Part shown: positions 1 to 7,500 of the stretch, in pieces
Position numbering within the stretch: position 1 is the stretch's first letter
How the letters are laid out: each line of letters opens with the position of its first letter
Assembly: GCA_964596705.1 (NCBI GenBank)
Contig: CAZQVG010000017.1
Span: forward strand, 1-10,930
Direction: 5' to 3'
From: JABJPM01 sp964596705
GTDB lineage: Archaea; Nanobdellota; Nanobdellia; SCGC-AAA011-G17; PNOQ01
DNA length: 10,930 nt
Translations under genes and position numbers: made by a program
Notes under the pieces: generated by a model
Seen by the model: only the letters and a program-made list of their open reading frames with translations
Databases searched by the model: none
What the model was told of the DNA's origin: nothing

Positions 1-1090
1 CATTAATAATAATTTCATCCACTGCCTTTATTTCTGTACTTGGAATGAATTCTCCATTTTCATCATGCCCATCCAAAAACAACATCTGCTCATTATTTGG
101 TAAGCTGACTTCAGATAAGATATTGCCATCCGAATCAACCAAAACCACCCTTCCTACACCTTTTTCAAAAGATCTATCCACAAAACCATAATCTTCTTGA
201 ACATCTACAATCTTCCAACTTCCCTCCAAATATTTTAGTCTCGCTGAATATAAAGGAGCAGACTTCAAAACCAAAGACTCTCCACTAACCCTTTCCAATA
301 TAAGATTCTCTAAAACATATTCATCATACGCCCCATAAACTTTAGATTTCCAATAATCCCTCATAATTCCAACCTTAATGGGCCTAGAATTTTCATTATT
401 AACACATCCCCTTACACATTCAGAACCATTAACAATACTAAACTTAGGACAAGTTTGCCATTCTGAGTCGCAATTAGGTGCATCCCAGGTTATCTTTCCA
501 CCATACTCGTATTCATCCGCAAAGTCTGCAAAAGAATGTGCAAATTCATGAGTCAATACAAGTGGATCGTCCGCAACATTTACAGAGATAGTGCCCATCC
601 AAGAACTCGACCTTAATAATTCAAATAATTTTTGAACTCCATCAGTATCTACAACAACCACTGGATAATCATGAGGGCATTTCAAAGATGCTTGTTTTAT
701 TTTAGTTGGTTCACATACAATAGCATCTCCTCCATACCTATAATTACACCCCAAATCTAGATCCAAAGAAGGAATTGCATAAAAACTAAATTTATCTTTA
801 TAAGAATTATAAGGAATTGTACTTAAAAAAGAATCAATCATTTTATTTACACCTTCTTTGAACTCATCGTAACTATCGTAGTTATCTGGCAAGAAAACAA
901 TACTTATTTTATTAGTTCCATTCCCTTCATACAAAACATCACACCCACTTAATTGAGGAGCGACTGCCTTTCTAATATTTTCATCCCCTTTAGAAGAACC
1001 AAAAAACACAAAATAAACCAGTAAAAGAACAACTAAGATTATTGCTCCAATAAGAAATATCCACCTCTTATTTTGCTCTTCATAAAACAT
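1..1090 (-). CDS. Membrane-anchored M64-like zinc metallopeptidase (partial)
   Basis: I translated this from the minus strand. It gives 363 codons without a stop and runs off the left edge, so the C-terminus is missing. A hydrophobic segment at residues 10-30 follows a charged N-terminus (MFYEEQNKRW), so it is probably a signal anchor with the catalytic part outside the cell. An early block, KISIVFLPDNYDSYDEF (61-77), resembles the start of the peptidase M64 (IgA peptidase) domain. The zinc motif is HEFAHSFADFADEY (181-194), with H181, E182 and H185, a likely third ligand near D192, and a candidate Met-turn at IMR (242-244). Eight cysteines (50, 115, 126, 138, 207, 214, 225, 229) and sequons at N57 and N221 fit an extracellular disulfide-bonded protein. 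The start is set by a TATA box centred 26 bases upstream. The metallopeptidase call is firm; the family call is from memory of motifs. The substrate is unknown. Confidence 0.75.
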   Translation of the reverse strand, partial: MFYEEQNKRWIFLIGAIILVVLLLVYFVFFGSSKGDENIRKAVAPQLSGCDVLYEGNGTNKISIVFLPDNYDSYDEFKEGVNKMIDSFLSTIPYNSYKDKFSFYAIPSLDLDLGCNYRYGGDAIVCEPTKIKQASLKCPHDYPVVVVDTDGVQKLFELLRSSSWMGTISVNVADDPLVLTHEFAHSFADFADEYEYGGKITWDAPNCDSEWQTCPKFSIVNGSECVRGCVNNENSRPIKVGIMRDYWKSKVYGAYDEYVLENLILERVSGESLVLKSAPLYSARLKYLEGSWKIVDVQEDYGFVDRSFEKGVGRVVLVDSDGNILSEVSLPNNEQMLFLDGHDENGEFIPSTEIKAVDEIIIN

Positions 1091-1111
1091 ATACCCTAAA
1101 TATTTAATCAA

Positions 1112-1122
1112 CTATATAAAAA
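1112..1122 (-). promoter_or_regulatory. TATA box of the metallopeptidase gene
   Basis: The minus strand reads TTTTTATATAG, centred about 26 bases upstream of the ATG at 1090. Archaeal TATA boxes sit about 25-27 bases before the transcription start, so the transcript would begin at or next to the ATG. The box lies only a few bases past the thpR stop, so the peptidase gene has its own promoter rather than depending on readthrough from thpR. Confidence 0.55.
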
Positions 1123-1128
1123 TATTGT

Positions 1129-1665
1129 TTATCTACACAGATATTCTTTTATCAATCTATATTGTGAACCGTCTTTTGTTAATTTACTTTCAAATAACCC
1201 AAATCCTTTTACTTCAAATTTAAGAGGTTTAACACTCACATTCTCCAAACAATCAAAAAACTCTTTTTCTTTTTTAACAAATTTCACCCTTCCCAATGTT
1301 AAATGGGGAGTAAACCTCTGATCTTTTTTAAACAAACCAAATAATTCAGAATCAACCTCTTGTTGCAAGTTAATTAGGTTTTCTTTAGGTTTTACACCTA
1401 CCCACAAAACATTGACCTTATCGTTATTAGAGAAAAACCCAAATTTATCAAGTTCCAAATTAAATTTATCAAACTTTATCTTCTGCAACTTTTCATCAAT
1501 TTCATCAATGTCAACCTCTGTCTCTCCTAAAAACTTTAAAGTTAAATGAAGATTTTTCTTGCTAACCCATTTTATTTTAGCAAACCCTTTATTCAGATTC
1601 TTTTGAATATTATATAACTCGTCTTTTATTTCCTTAGGCAAATCAATTGCAATAAATAATCTCAT
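1129..1665 (-). CDS. thpR: RNA 2',3'-cyclic phosphodiesterase (2H family)
   Basis: This 178-residue protein belongs to the 2H phosphoesterase superfamily (ThpR/LigT), which hydrolyses RNA 2',3'-cyclic phosphate ends to 2'-phosphates and can act in reverse as a 2'-5' RNA ligase. Both catalytic motifs are present: HLTL at residues 40-43 and HLTL at 121-124, the second in the typical context RFTPHLTLGRVK. The length is normal for the family. I place the start at the internal ATG giving MRLFIAIDLPKEIK, because this is the usual N-terminus of the family and a TATA box lies 26 bases upstream. A longer reading from 1716 adds 17 residues (MVRRNTNLLF...) that do not resemble the family and overlap the preceding small gene. 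It lies in line with PAN and a microprotein but probably has its own promoter. The cellular role in archaea, possibly tRNA or RNA end repair, is not settled. Confidence 0.93.
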   Translation of the reverse strand: MRLFIAIDLPKEIKDELYNIQKNLNKGFAKIKWVSKKNLHLTLKFLGETEVDIDEIDEKLQKIKFDKFNLELDKFGFFSNNDKVNVLWVGVKPKENLINLQQEVDSELFGLFKKDQRFTPHLTLGRVKFVKKEKEFFDCLENVSVKPLKFEVKGFGLFESKLTKDGSQYRLIKEYLCR

Positions 1666-1684
1666 AAGAATATTAAAAATCAAC

Positions 1685-1695
1685 CTAAATAAAAG
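1685..1695 (-). promoter_or_regulatory. TATA box of thpR
   Basis: The minus strand reads CTTTTATTTAG, centred near 1690-1691, about 26 bases before the thpR ATG at 1665. The element overlaps the last codons and stop of the upstream microprotein gene. Spacing matches the other TATA boxes in the window and implies a leaderless thpR mRNA. The sequence is less canonical than the others. Confidence 0.4.
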
Positions 1696-1780
1696 ATTTG
1701 TGTTTCTTCTCACCAAATAAAACCCAATAGACTACACCAAGACTAATCAAAGATAAAATAAATATTAATAAATCATCCAT
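1685..1780 (-). CDS. 31-residue single-span membrane microprotein
   Basis: The ATG lies one base after the PAN stop (TAA A ATG). The frame runs 31 codons to a TAG and encodes a protein starting MDDLLIFILSL and ending GVVYWVLFGEKKHKSFI. Residues 4-22 form a plausible transmembrane helix and the tail is rich in lysine, so by the positive-inside rule the tail should be cytoplasmic. The junction with PAN is identical in spacing to the OB-fold/TctA junction at 3353-3359, which suggests translational coupling rather than chance. No Shine-Dalgarno motif is visible. I do not recognise a named family. The function is unknown; a membrane tether or regulator linked to the proteasome ATPase is only a guess from position. 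It could also be a non-functional open frame, but its composition and placement argue for a real gene. Confidence 0.6.
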   Translation of the reverse strand: MDDLLIFILSLISLGVVYWVLFGEKKHKSFI

Positions 1781-1781
1781 T

Positions 1782-2915
1782 TTAACCAAACATGGCAGCA
1801 TAAGTGTCTTCACCATTTTCAAAATCCAATCCTTGTCTTACTTTACTTATTGCTGCTAAAAAATCCTCCATTCCAACCTTAACCCTTTTATTCCTTATAG
1901 CAAAATATCCTGCTTCAGTACACACAGATTTTATTTCTGCACCAGAAAACGAATCTGTCAAGGCAACAATTTTCCTAAAATCCACTTTATCCAAATTCAT
2001 ATTCTTTGTATGGATTTTAAAAATTTCTTTCCTGCCCAATTCACTTGGCAGGGGGACATGAATTAACCTATCTAACCTTCCGGGCCTAATAATAGCAGAA
2101 TCCAGAATGTCAATCCTATTTGTAGCCCCAATTATCTTAACATTATCTAATGGATTAAAACCATCGATCTCATTAAGCAACTGCATAAAAGTTCTCTGAA
2201 CTTCTCTTTCCCCACTAGTTCCAATATCAACTCTCTCTGCAGCAATAGAATCAAGCTCATCTATAAAAATTATAGAGGGTGCTTTTTCTCTAGCTAATTT
2301 AAAAATATCTTTAACTAATTTAGCACCTTCACCAATGAATTTCTGTACCAATTCACTCCCAACAATTTGAATAAAAGTAGCCCCTGTACTTGCTGCAACA
2401 GCCTTAGCTAAAATTGTTTTTCCTGTACCACTTGGACCATACAGTAATATCCCCTTCGGAGGCTCAATACCAACTTTTTCAAATAATTCTGGTTTCTTCA
2501 AAGGCAATTCTACTACCTCATAAATCTCCCTTATTTGATAATTTAACCCTCCAACTTCTGACCACTTAATTTTAGGCTTTTCAATTATTAAAAAGTTTTC
2601 AACATCATGAGCTCTAGTACTTCCAAGAACATCAACAATCGTCAAAGATTTTTGTTCAGACAAAACTCTTTCTCCAATTTTAAGTTTCTTTTTAAGACTT
2701 GGTGAAACATTTACAAAAAAACTATTTCCATTAGATAATTTAACAATAGCCTTATCATCAAAAACATTTACAACCTCACAAACAACTAAAGGAGGTTCCT
2801 TATAGGAATCTAATTCTTTCTTTAAAGCAAAAACAGTCTGTCTTAGTTTTCTATTTTCCTCATTAAGAGAATAATAACTATTATCATCACCTCTTTTCTT
2901 TAAAAGAAAATCCAT
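1782..2915 (-). CDS. pan: Proteasome-activating nucleotidase (PAN), AAA+ ATPase
   Basis: PAN is the hexameric regulatory ATPase that unfolds proteins and feeds them into the archaeal 20S proteasome. In order this 377-residue protein shows an N-terminal coiled coil (about 16-40), an OB domain (about 41-97) and an AAA+ module. The module has Walker A GPSGTGKT (160-167), pore loop KFIGEGA (192-198), Walker B IIFIDE (215-220) and arginine fingers in IIRPGR (R277, R280). The protein is a little shorter than the roughly 400-430 residues of euryarchaeal PANs, mostly at the N-terminus. The C-terminal tripeptide is MFG, so the HbYX gate-opening motif has Phe in place of Tyr. The start is supported by a TATA box 27 bases upstream. 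It heads a minus-strand cluster with the microprotein and thpR and is divergent from the OB-fold gene. No 20S genes lie in the window. A Cdc48-type ATPase is excluded by the single AAA domain and the coiled-coil/OB layout. Confidence 0.93.
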   Translation of the reverse strand: MDFLLKKRGDDNSYYSLNEENRKLRQTVFALKKELDSYKEPPLVVCEVVNVFDDKAIVKLSNGNSFFVNVSPSLKKKLKIGERVLSEQKSLTIVDVLGSTRAHDVENFLIIEKPKIKWSEVGGLNYQIREIYEVVELPLKKPELFEKVGIEPPKGILLYGPSGTGKTILAKAVAASTGATFIQIVGSELVQKFIGEGAKLVKDIFKLAREKAPSIIFIDELDSIAAERVDIGTSGEREVQRTFMQLLNEIDGFNPLDNVKIIGATNRIDILDSAIIRPGRLDRLIHVPLPSELGRKEIFKIHTKNMNLDKVDFRKIVALTDSFSGAEIKSVCTEAGYFAIRNKRVKVGMEDFLAAISKVRQGLDFENGEDTYAAMFG

Positions 2916-2935
2916 AAAACAGAGAATATAACCTC

Positions 2936-2948
2936 ATTTATAAAAATT
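2936..2948 (-). promoter_or_regulatory. TATA box of pan
   Basis: The minus strand reads AATTTTTATAAAT, centred near 2942, about 27 bases upstream of the pan ATG. This predicts transcription starting at or within two bases of the ATG. A GAGGT at 2931-2935 would then lie outside the mRNA and is 15 bases from the ATG, so it is unlikely to act as a ribosome binding site. Confidence 0.55.
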
Positions 2949-2968
2949 ACTCTCGTAAAAAACATAGA

Positions 2969-2978
2969 TTTATATTTT
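2969..2978 (+). promoter_or_regulatory. TATA box of the OB-fold/TctA operon
   Basis: The plus strand reads TTTATATTTT, centred about 26-27 bases before the ATG at 2999, implying a leaderless transcript. It shares the 83-base divergent spacer 2916-2998 with the pan promoter. The two boxes are about 30 bases apart, so the two transcription complexes could compete. Confidence 0.55.
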
Positions 2979-2998
2979 ATAGTCTTCAAATATACACA

Positions 2999-3355
2999 AT
3001 GGATGACTCGACTTTATTGAAGATTTCAATGATTTGTTCACTTATTGGAATACTAATAATTCTTTTTATTGCAGAAAACACAGAAATTCCAAACTCAAAT
3101 ATAGCAAATATAACAAAAGAAAAATTAGGAGAAAAAACAACAATAAGAGGCATAATAAAAAAAGTAATCGAAACACCTGGCCTCCTAATAATCAACGTTC
3201 AAGACACAACAGGGAATATAACTGCAATAATATTCAAAGAGGAAAATATCACTTTAGAAAAAAATCAAATAGTGACTATTGAAGGAACTATAATAGAATA
3301 CAAAGGAAACCTAGAAATTCAAACAGATGTTCTAAAACTAAGAAAACCAATATAA
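2999..3355 (+). CDS. Membrane-anchored OB-fold protein
   Basis: This 118-residue protein has one hydrophobic segment at about residues 8-24 and then a compact beta-rich domain (about 44-115). The pattern TTIRGIIKKV, LLIINVQDTTGNITAIIF, IVTIEGTIIEYKGNLEIQ is typical of an OB-fold of the tRNA-anticodon-like or single-strand-binding type, with the DxTG turn seen in such domains. Three N-I-T sequons (N37, N73, N83) follow the membrane segment, which would fit an extracellular, N-glycosylated domain, though Asn-rich AT-biased proteins produce sequons by chance. The gene heads a two-gene unit with a TctA-family membrane protein starting one base after its stop. OB-folds bind nucleic acid, oligosaccharides or proteins, so the ligand cannot be inferred. 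The fold call is moderately sure and the function is unknown. Confidence 0.65.
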   Translation: MDDSTLLKISMICSLIGILIILFIAENTEIPNSNIANITKEKLGEKTTIRGIIKKVIETPGLLIINVQDTTGNITAIIFKEENITLEKNQIVTIEGTIIEYKGNLEIQTDVLKLRKPI

Positions 3356-3356
3356 A

Positions 3357-4556
3357 ATGCTTTTAGAGATATTTATTGCAATATTGCTTGGATGTTTCGC
3401 AGGAATAATTACTGGATTAACTCCGGGAATTCACATAAATCTCATTTCTTTATTAGTTCTTAGCTTTTCAGCAACATTATTAGAAATAACAACTCCACTA
3501 ATAATTTCAATATTTATAATTTCTATGGCAATCACACATACTTTTCTAGACACAATCCCTGCAGTTTTTCTAGGTGCACCAGAATCAGAAACCGCACTAT
3601 CTATTCTACCAGGCCATAGATTATTATTACAAGGCAAAGGATATCACGCAGTAATTCTAACTTTAATTGGCAGTTTATTCAGCATAATAATCGGCATAAT
3701 TTTTGCACCATTTATTGCTACAATAATAAACAAGATCTACCCAACACTCTCTAAAAACATGGGTTACATTTTAATTTTATCTTCTATATTTTTAATAACA
3801 AAAGACTCAAAATCAAAGTTTTGGGCACTAATTATTTTTTTACTTGCAGGTGTTTTAGGAATAGCAACATTAAACATGCCCAACTTAAAAAATCCTTTGT
3901 TTCCATTACTCTCAGGTATGTTTGGTATCAGCACCTTAATTATAAGTTTATCTCAAAAAGTAAAAATTCCAAAACAAGAGATATCAAACTTAAAGATAAG
4001 TAAAAGCACAATAACAAAAGCAGTGGGTGCATCATTTGCGGCTGGAGGGTTATGTTCCTTTCTTCCAGGATTAGGTCCTGCTCAAGCTGCCATCCTAGGA
4101 TCTCAATTAACAAAAAAATTAGAAAGTGAAGGTTTTTTAATTTTAGTTGGGGGATTAAACACAATAAATATGATATTAAGTTTTCTAGCATTATATATCT
4201 TAGACAAAGCAAGAAACGGAGCAATAGTTACAGTTTCTAAAATAATGGAAACGTTTACATTGGAAAATCTAATTTTATTTTTTGGAGTAGCCTTGGTTGT
4301 GGCAGGCATCGCAACGTTTCTTACAATAAAAATAACAAGAATCTTTTCAAAATTAATGACCAAAGTAAACTATAAAATAACATGCATCTCAATAATAAGT
4401 CTAATAACAATTCTAACAATATTTCTCTCTGGCAAGATTGGATTGCTTATTCTTTTAGTTTCAACAAGCCTTGGAATGGTTCCACCTTTATTAGGAATTG
4501 GGAGAAATCATCTTATGGGTTGTTTATTACTCCCCGTGATATTATATTTTATCTAA
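3357..4556 (+). CDS. TctA-family multi-span membrane protein (COG1784-like)
   Basis: This 399-residue polytopic protein has around ten hydrophobic spans by eye. It carries motifs of the TctA-related family: AGIITGLTPGIHIN (15-28), FLGAPESETALSILPGH (71-87) and GGLCSFLPGLGPAQAAILG (230-248). The first and third look like an internal repeat, as in the two halves of TctA permeases. Bacterial TctA is the large membrane subunit of the tripartite tricarboxylate transporter and works with TctB and a periplasmic TctC. Neither partner is visible here, and archaeal COG1784 proteins commonly appear without them, so the substrate and even transport activity are unproven. It is probably translationally coupled to the OB-fold gene (TAA A ATG). 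It ends convergently with DP2, with the stop codons sharing bases 4553-4556. Its sense strand is richer in C than G, unlike the minus-strand genes. Confidence 0.75.
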   Translation: MLLEIFIAILLGCFAGIITGLTPGIHINLISLLVLSFSATLLEITTPLIISIFIISMAITHTFLDTIPAVFLGAPESETALSILPGHRLLLQGKGYHAVILTLIGSLFSIIIGIIFAPFIATIINKIYPTLSKNMGYILILSSIFLITKDSKSKFWALIIFLLAGVLGIATLNMPNLKNPLFPLLSGMFGISTLIISLSQKVKIPKQEISNLKISKSTITKAVGASFAAGGLCSFLPGLGPAQAAILGSQLTKKLESEGFLILVGGLNTINMILSFLALYILDKARNGAIVTVSKIMETFTLENLILFFGVALVVAGIATFLTIKITRIFSKLMTKVNYKITCISIISLITILTIFLSGKIGLLILLVSTSLGMVPPLLGIGRNHLMGCLLLPVILYFI

Positions 4557-7500
4557 CCAAAAAAATCATTTAAACCTGATTGTTTTTCCGGTTCTTTTCC
4601 AAATACACTCTCGACCCTTTGCTCAATTAATTTAATAGTTCTCATAGAATAATCTGGAAGTTTATACTTAGAAGCCAAAAATAACATATGGGCCAAGTAT
4701 TTTGTAACTGAACCTTCAGATATAGTAAATAATAATCTTCCACCACATTTAGTACATTTTCCAACCAAAGGAGGCCTCCTAAACTTTTCATTGCATTTAA
4801 CACATCTAAATTGCTGCATACTAAATTTACGAAGATTACCCTTCAAATCCCGAATAAAATGTCTCTCAATAACTAACCTAGCAACATCATTCTCATCTAC
4901 AGCCCGAATAATATCTGCCAATCTCATTTGCCCATCAACCTTTTCTTTCATCGTAGGCAAAGATTTATACGAACTACAAAGTACTCCATTACTTATGCTC
5001 TTTGTAGGATGGGTAAAACCATATCCAACATATTGCTTAGGTGTACCAAGATTATCATTCAATTGTTCAATTTTAATATCATAAGGCTCTTTATATTCCT
5101 CACAAGCTTTGTAAAACTCCAAAGGATATTCCCAAACAACATCCATATTAAAAACCATATCATCAACTTCGCCCGCAATAATCTTATTAGATAAAACTAA
5201 ACATGCATCCTGAGTAGCTCCTCGATGTGCTGGAAGATATTTTCTTGAAAAATTTAAAAAACCATCAAGCAACAACATTATACCATTCTCATCCCCATCA
5301 CAATCTCTTCTTTGAGCACTATGCCATAACGGATGAGCGTAACACCCTTGAGTATCTGAAAATCCAATTATCCTACCCACAATTCCTGCAGAAGTATGAG
5401 GTGCTAAGCTAATAATTAGATGTCCAACTAAATCTTGTTTTGATTTCAAATTATAAAAAGGTTTAACCCCATACAAAGTCTTCAATAAATCATCTATAAA
5501 ATTAGCAACTCTAAACAAAATAATATCTGCTCCTTCTTCAGCAGATCCTTTACAGTTGGGCAAAACAACATCTTGAGGTTTTAATTCTAAAATCTGATCA
5601 TCATTAACTAATTCTTTCCCATAAATATCATGAGTGTATCCCAACTCTTTTAATTTTTCAACAGAAGTTCCAACCTCATTCGGCTTAAAGTGAGTTAAAG
5701 ACATTTCAGTCATGTCATATCGAACAGTTCCATCTTTGTTTACATTGATATTATGTATTGCCCTTAAGACACCTTTAACTAAATTTTCAGGGGTATGATC
5801 CTCATTAGATGTACCCCTAACACCTTTTATAATTGCAGGCAATTCATTAAGCTTTAAAACTTTCTGAGCATGATCAAGATATCTAGAAACTTTTATCTCT
5901 TGAAATTTATAAGGTCTTGCATCAGGATAATCCTTAACAGAATCAGCCCCAATAATTTTATCTGCAGAAGGGGAATAAAACATCTTTTCACATTTTACAC
6001 CACACTTCTCACAAACAGGATAAACAGTATATTCATTACATGATTTACAAAAATAAATTGGAAAATCAGATTTTATTTTTCCTTCTTCCATTGCAGCTTG
6101 GAAAGACCTCAATCTTCCACCTTCTTCTCCAACTGGAAATAAAACATGAGGACTGCCTGTCAATTTTCGCATTTTTGCCTTCTCTGGACGACCCATTCTC
6201 GCCCCAATGTAAATCCCAGATTTATCTTTAATTTCAACTTCTGAAAATTTATTTATTATTTCCAAGACATCTTTTTTCCCGCTTACAGATTCCACAATTC
6301 TCTTAAAATCAGGATCTTTTGTATAAAAACCCAAACTAACCATCAAACCGATTGCCCAATCACATCCTATAACTACAAATTCTTTATTAGCAACATTATG
6401 GGGCACCCCTAAAAGTTCTAAAACTCGCTTTGGATTATCAAATTCTTCAGCCTTATAATCTAAAGGCAATATTATTTTATTCTCATCTTTTTTTATTACT
6501 GCCCTCAACAGCCAATCCACTAATGCCAAAAATTCTTTTACTGAAATGTCTTTCCAATGATAAGTATATCTTGGATGAAATGGTACTCCTAACTCCTTTG
6601 AAATTTTAAAAGAATCTTCTGCATTTATCTGAGTAATTATTGGTTGCCTATATAATTCCTTAATTAAAGGCAAACTAACTCCAGTCAAATTATGTATTTC
6701 CTCTGGACTTTTATGTTTAGCCTCTACCTCTTTAAACCACCATTCCTCACAATAACCTGGTGGAACCAATCTATGAGCCCTGTCAAAAAAATCACCATAA
6801 GGAACTAAAATATCTCCTAAAAATAGTATCTCATCTATCTCACCCAAAAGATCATCTACATTAGACTCATCCAAAAACAAAACATTTCCATTTTTTAGTT
6901 TAACAATTGGGCCTTCAATACTATCGCAGGCACTTAAAACTGTTCCTTTACTTGGTCTCTCCCATTTTAACTGAGTACCTATGCCAATATAACCATCCAA
7001 AACTTTCATTGTAACTGGATGTATTGCTGTAGAACTCAATCCAGTATTCCTTCCTCTTCCATACCTTAACCTAAATCCGCCCTTTCCCATAGGATGAGTT
7101 AAAACAGGCCTACCCGCAACAAGATCTTTTATAAAAGTATAATCAGGTTTTATCAAATCATCTTCTTTCCCTTTACTCTTTGATTTTATCTTCTTTTGAA
7201 GTTTTACAAAGTCATCTAAAAAAGCCCAATGATCCATTCCAAGTTCTTTATACCATTTAGAAAACTTTCCCCAAAACTTAGCAAATTTTTGTGCCAAACC
7301 TTCACCATAAACTAAACAAAATCCATTTCTTAATCTATTTGTACTAACTCTTGATAAATCTTTATAATTAGGAACTTCAATTTTTTCACTAGCATCCCCT
7401 TCAATTTGTACAGGCAAATGTTTAGTTAAAAAAACCAACTCATCTTCAGAAGGCATATACTGTAAATTAGTAATCCTATCATGAAAGTGTTCTAACTCGC

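Noticed and set aside
1112..1128. T-rich run after thpR as a transcription terminator.
   Set aside because: Only five consecutive T residues, and they are better explained as part of the next gene's TATA box.
1666..1716. Longer N-terminus for ThpR from the ATG at 1716.
   Set aside because: The 17 added residues do not resemble the family, overlap the microprotein gene in another frame and would place the TATA box inside the coding region.
1804..2061. Open frame on the plus strand opposite pan, and similar frames opposite DP2, DP1 and orc1.
   Set aside because: They are antisense shadows of strongly conserved genes, with low-complexity products and no promoter or family features.
4557..4600. 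T-rich stretch downstream of the TctA-like gene as a terminator.
   Set aside because: It lies within DP2 codons and its T runs are short; similar runs occur throughout the window.
5285..5312. Possible intein at the PolD catalytic motif, a known insertion site in some archaea.
   Set aside because: The sequence runs uninterrupted from HPLWHSAQRR through DCDGDEN with no insertion.
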